Origin: Perkinsus olseni
Lineage: Eukaryota > Perkinsozoa > Perkinsida > Perkinsidae
NCBI GenBank assembly: GCA_013115135.1
Contig: JABANP010000125.1
Location: 1 to 64,000 of the forward strand
Direction: 5' to 3'
Length of the DNA stretch: 64,000 nucleotides
A model generated the notes under the pieces. The model made no database searches, was not told where the DNA came from, and worked only from the letters and a program-made list of their open reading frames with translations. The position numbers and the translations under genes are program-made. Every line of letters starts with the position of its first letter. The first letter of the stretch is position 1. Below are positions 60,661 through 64,000 of the stretch, in pieces.

Positions 60661-61864
60661 CTAACCACCAGGGGAGGGCTGCTGGGGGGCCCAGGTCATT
60701 AGGAGCACTTCATTCTTGAAGCTATGCACAGGCGGGAGCTCCACAATCTCCGCTGAGATCAGCCGGGGAGCCGGTGAGTCCTTAGTGGACGACCTCTCCT
60801 GGGCGGCGTTGATACGGTCTTGGTTAATGAAGAGCTTCGCTCGTCGACTGATGGAACCACGGCGGTCATCCTCGGCTGTCTGACAGAGCATCTCATAGCG
60901 GTCGAGAGGGACATCAAGGAGAGGGGGTCCGAGGGTAGCAGAATCCACCCTCAGGGCCGAACCACTGCTTCATCTTGCCAAAGCAGCAAGTACAGGCGAT
61001 GAGGGTCGTGGGTCTATGGCGGGCGTTGCGTTCACAGAGGTCGATGGCGACGTCAGAGAGGCCAGCACAGCAATGGAGACCAACAGCTACGTCAAAGCCC
61101 AGAGCGGAAACGTCGTACTGGGACAGGTCACACACCGTACCATGGACGCGATGGGAGAGGCCTAACTTCTCAGCTCGATACAGGGCTTGCTTGACGGAAA
61201 TCTCCTTGATGTCGAGTACTGTGACGTCAGAGGTGGGGAATTCATGGGCGATGGTGAGGGCAAGATCTCCACGACCGCCGCCGAGATCCACAATCTTCAC
61301 CCGAGGACTTTCCGAGCCTGGGAATCGAACCTGGGACCTCAGCAAGGAGACCATATGCTCTATCTGGGCTCGCTTCCTCTTGCCATGATTGATGCGTAGA
61401 GCTGCACCTTCATAGTCCCCCCGCTTCAAGTGGTAATAAAGACTGATGTTCATCATTTCCGGCATGAGGTGCTTCGGCAACCGGCTCCAGTCAATCGGCG
61501 CCCGCTCCGACTCTTCCACTCTCCTGACCGACACGCTCGCCGGTAGACGATCCTCACAGTACTCGAGGATGCCATCGACCTCAGCATCATGGGCTTCTCT
61601 ATTGTGCGCTCGCCTTGCTGATCGATTACGTTCATTCACTTCCGCCAACATCAGCTCTACTGCATGTGCCAGCTCCTCGCCGTCAAGACTAACCACTTTC
61701 ATAAGGTCAGCCTTCGGTACTGAACTCCTCACCTCGAGCTGATCTAGATCGATCTTGCCCATCTTGTATTTCCTCAACTGGCTCATAACATTCCCTCGAT
61801 ACAGTTTCTTGAATTGGCCATTGAAGCCTCGCCCATCGTCTGTGACGGCGACGGCCGAAGGCAT
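60661..61864 (-). CDS. GSTCD-like SAM-dependent methyltransferase
   Basis: Starts MPSAVAVTDDGRGFNGQ. A helical N-terminal half contains SLYYHLKRGDYEGAALRINH. The methyltransferase fold begins at KIVDLGGGRGDLALTIAHEF (motif I), then VTVLDIKEISVKQALYRAEK and FDVAVGLHCCAGLSDVAIDL (the LHxCxGLxD signature of this family), then CTCCFGKMKQWF. The C-terminal part (VPLDRYEMLCQTAEDD, RRAKLFINQDRINAAQE) follows in a frame shifted by one base at a C3 run (60948-60950), ending at rc CTA 60661-60663. The family is related to the methyltransferase domain of GSTCD; the substrate is unknown. Confidence 0.65.
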
Positions 61865-62095
61865 ATCGTGAGTAACTGCTCAAGACAGCGTCCGTTACCA
61901 TCCCCCTCCAGATGATTGTAAACAAGACGCTCGTGAGAGGTGATCATAAGAAACTTAGGTGTTGTAGAAATAGCTGTCAATATAGGATGGGGTAGAATGG
62001 TGCCGTAACAATATTATGACTACTATTATTACTGAGATAATGGTAATGATAGACGGAATGATCCCTGGTGGTGGCGATGATGACGACCACCAGCA

Positions 62096-63344
62096 TCAAT
62101 AGTACATCGGACTTAGTAGGCGCACGACGTGACTCACACGGTCGCTGACAAATACGTCCCCTGTGCCTTCATCAACCGCCATGCCGCTTATTCTTCCCAC
62201 ATTCTCGGCTACTACGAAGGGCTCGCCAAACCGTAGTATAGGGGTAGAATCGCAGCAGCGTCGGCCTGTGTCGGCAGCATCGACTAGATCTTCGGAATTC
62301 TGCAGAGGTTTTATGACACTAGTTCCCTCGTGTCCAGCAGCACTGCAGCTGCTACCCTCATCACACTCCTCCTCATAAGGACAGCAGACGATACGACCAT
62401 TATAGGAGTCCCCCACGTAGAGGACCTTCCTCACAGGGTCACTGGCGACCGCACCCGGCCCTCGCAGCTGAATCGGTCCTGATGAAGGGCCGAGCACCTC
62501 CTGTACTAACCCACCATCATCACAATCATTACGAGGGGTGTAAACGAGCACCACGGTCGTTGTCAGTGTCAGCCACAGCGACCGAGGAGTCGGCACAGAT
62601 GCAGATATCCTCCGGCCACCTCAGACCGATATCCTCACAGACCGACGTGACAGTAAAGGTACTCCGATCAACTCGCAGTAGACGATGATTGCCCGAATCG
62701 CAAACCCACAACACGGTTCCTCGATTGGACATCTGTACGGCCCTAGGCTCAGTGAGATCATGCTCTTCGGAGTCTGGATCGACGCCGGGGCCAACCACAG
62801 CGTATGGCTCGACATCCCCAGGATCTAGGAGGCAGACATTATCCTCGTCCATGAGAGTGCAGAAGACACCACCACCGACAGTATCAGCACACAGCCCTAG
62901 GGGTTTGCTCACCGTGGCGTAGACTCTAGTGTCCGTATAGGGCGCCAGAATGGAAGTAGACAGTATCCGATCATGGACCAGATCGCAGGTAAGAAGACGG
63001 CCGCCTTGGATGGCTAGCTTCTGTGGTGACTCCACCAGCCATTCGGGTATGCAATTTGGATCGGGGGACTTAGTAAAAAGAGGAGGTCCTGTAGCTACCA
63101 GCTGGTAGAAAGGCCTAGCAAAAGCCCATGCCTCTACGGCAAGTTGATCCACCAGAGGGTCGTCCTCATGCTCCAACAGCACCTGTTTGTGGTCTTCCAA
63201 CGAAGATGAGGAAGAGCTGCTGCAAGTTGAGGAGAGATCCGTGCAGGGGGAGGAGGAAAAGCCGGCTGCTATTGCCAGCTTAGCGGCCTTGATGCTGATG
63301 ACCAGGCGATGACGACGTTCGGAAAGAGGAATTGATATTGTCAA
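62096..63344 (-). CDS. NHL-type beta-propeller protein
   Basis: Starts MTISIPLSERRHRLVIS. After a Ser-rich and acidic N-terminus come propeller blades with typical strand pairs: RAVQMSNRGTVLWVCDSGNH, RLLRVDRSTFTVTSV, GLRWPEDICICADSSVAVAD, LRGPGAVASDPVRKVLYVGD, GRISGMAVDEGTGDVFVSDR, ending SHVVRLLSPMYY. The D-x-N-x-R/V turn motifs fit NHL repeats. The two halves are joined by a one-base frame change at the DTDNDR/VLVYTP turn (near 62525-62550). Probably a protein-protein or ligand-binding propeller; the specific role is unknown. Confidence 0.6.
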
Positions 63345-63636
63345 TAGTAAATAATATTAAACTACTGTGTTCACGATACACCAACACCACCGGGAGCCAT
63401 CAACACAACACGAGAAAGGATGATGACTGAATACTCAGAGATGATGAGAGACACGTACAACTGCGACGAGGGTGGGGTGGTGGCCGCAGCAGCGCACCAT
63501 AGGGAACAGGAACCATCTTATCATTAGAGATGGACTAACCCCAGGTGGCCGCAGTGTGTATCAATAAAATTTTGGATAGGACGACGACAACGCTCCGCCG
63601 GGAACTATTCAAAAGTCGGATTGCTACGGAAATGAT

Positions 63637-64000
63637 CTACTTGGATTGATCTTGATCATCATCCTGTTGCTGCTGCTGCTCGGCGGCTTCACCGGCATCA
63701 TCATCGGCATCAGCAACTTCAGGGGCCGTGCGCTCGAGGATACCACGCTTGATACAGAGACGGCGGAAAGCGCGCAGCATGTCAACTGAGAATACCATTG
63801 ACTTTTAAAAGGCCTTCCCCGCGATAGCCAACTTATATCACAATCTATCCACTCACTGCATGAATTCATTCACTTTTCAGTTCAACGATTTTTACGGAAC
63901 TCAGGATGAAGAGAGCGATGGTTGGTAGATAGTTGAGCGATGCAGCCGCTGATACCGAGGGGACCACTTACCCGCATCGGGAATGTCCAACTTGACGTCG
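63637..64000 (-). CDS. Last two exons of a gene running off the window, possibly MA3-like
   Basis: Exon 63972 to beyond 64000 and final exon 63637-63785 are joined by a GT-AG intron (63786-63971). They give DVKLDIPDA|VDMLRAFRRLCIKRGI, then an acidic Gln/Asp tail (six Gln), stop TAG at 63637-63639 (rc). The LDIPDA plus helix resembles the end of an MA3 (eIF4G/PDCD4-type) helix pair, but too little is present to be sure. Confidence 0.4.

Noticed and set aside
61305..61345. tRNA T-arm-like sequence (GGAATCGAACCTGGGAC on +)
   Set aside because: It lies inside a well-supported methyltransferase exon (RSQVRFPGSE on -) and no acceptor stem, D-arm or anticodon arm can be formed around it.

Overview
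The window reads as nuclear DNA of a unicellular eukaryote. Genes on both strands are built from many short exons joined by short GT-AG introns, mostly about 40-130 nt. Conserved eukaryotic proteins are spread among lineage-specific secreted proteins. The gene content, intron style and the repeated Cys-rich/Thr-rich secreted family suggest a perkinsozoan alveolate (Perkinsus-like). This is an inference from pattern, not a database result.

Layout. 1-6.7 kb: one or more + strand genes for a low-complexity protein I do not recognise. 7.4-11.2 kb: a PX domain, a helical-repeat region and a long coiled coil, probably one sorting-nexin-like unit. 12.1-13.7 kb (-): a secreted protein with an A-B-A-B internal duplication. 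14.9-19.6 kb: a large unknown gene with a Cys/His cluster. 20.0-22.4 kb: aminoacylase-1. 22.6-27.3 kb: the APC/C subunit CDC16/APC6, with a secreted-protein gene nested antisense in one very long intron. 28.9-31 kb: an unknown gene. 32.0-32.8 kb: a second copy of the secreted gene. 33.7-35.5 kb (-): a VPS51-like tether subunit. 35.6-40.5 kb (-): strawberry notch helicase. 40.7-42.5 kb (-): a repeat protein with YNI-type motifs. 42.7-44.5 kb (-): 4-hydroxyphenylpyruvate dioxygenase. 44.6-46.0 kb (-): endonuclease III with an unusual tail, head to head with galactokinase at 46.3-48.0 kb. 48.2-49.8 kb: a MYCBP-like gene and a small basic-protein gene. 49.8-53.4 kb: gene-poor DNA with a foldback. 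53.4-57.4 kb: a tandem 2.14-kb duplication carrying two more secreted genes. 57.7-60.6 kb (-): two CCCH zinc-finger paralogues. 60.7-63.3 kb (-): a GSTCD-like methyltransferase and an NHL-type propeller. The right edge holds the last exons of another - strand gene.

Two themes stand out. First, a secreted gene family has spread recently: four copies, one nested in an intron, two in tandem, one inverted relative to the others, with flanks shared among three of them. Second, most conserved multi-exon genes contain single-base frame breaks, strongly biased to one extra base and mostly within a few codons of an in-frame stop. Uncorrected insertion errors are the simplest explanation, but two sites in CDC16 and one in the 15-19 kb gene are not in homopolymers.

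Exon joins were worked out by eye from reading frames, splice signals and remembered family motifs. Boundaries of the less conserved genes are approximate.
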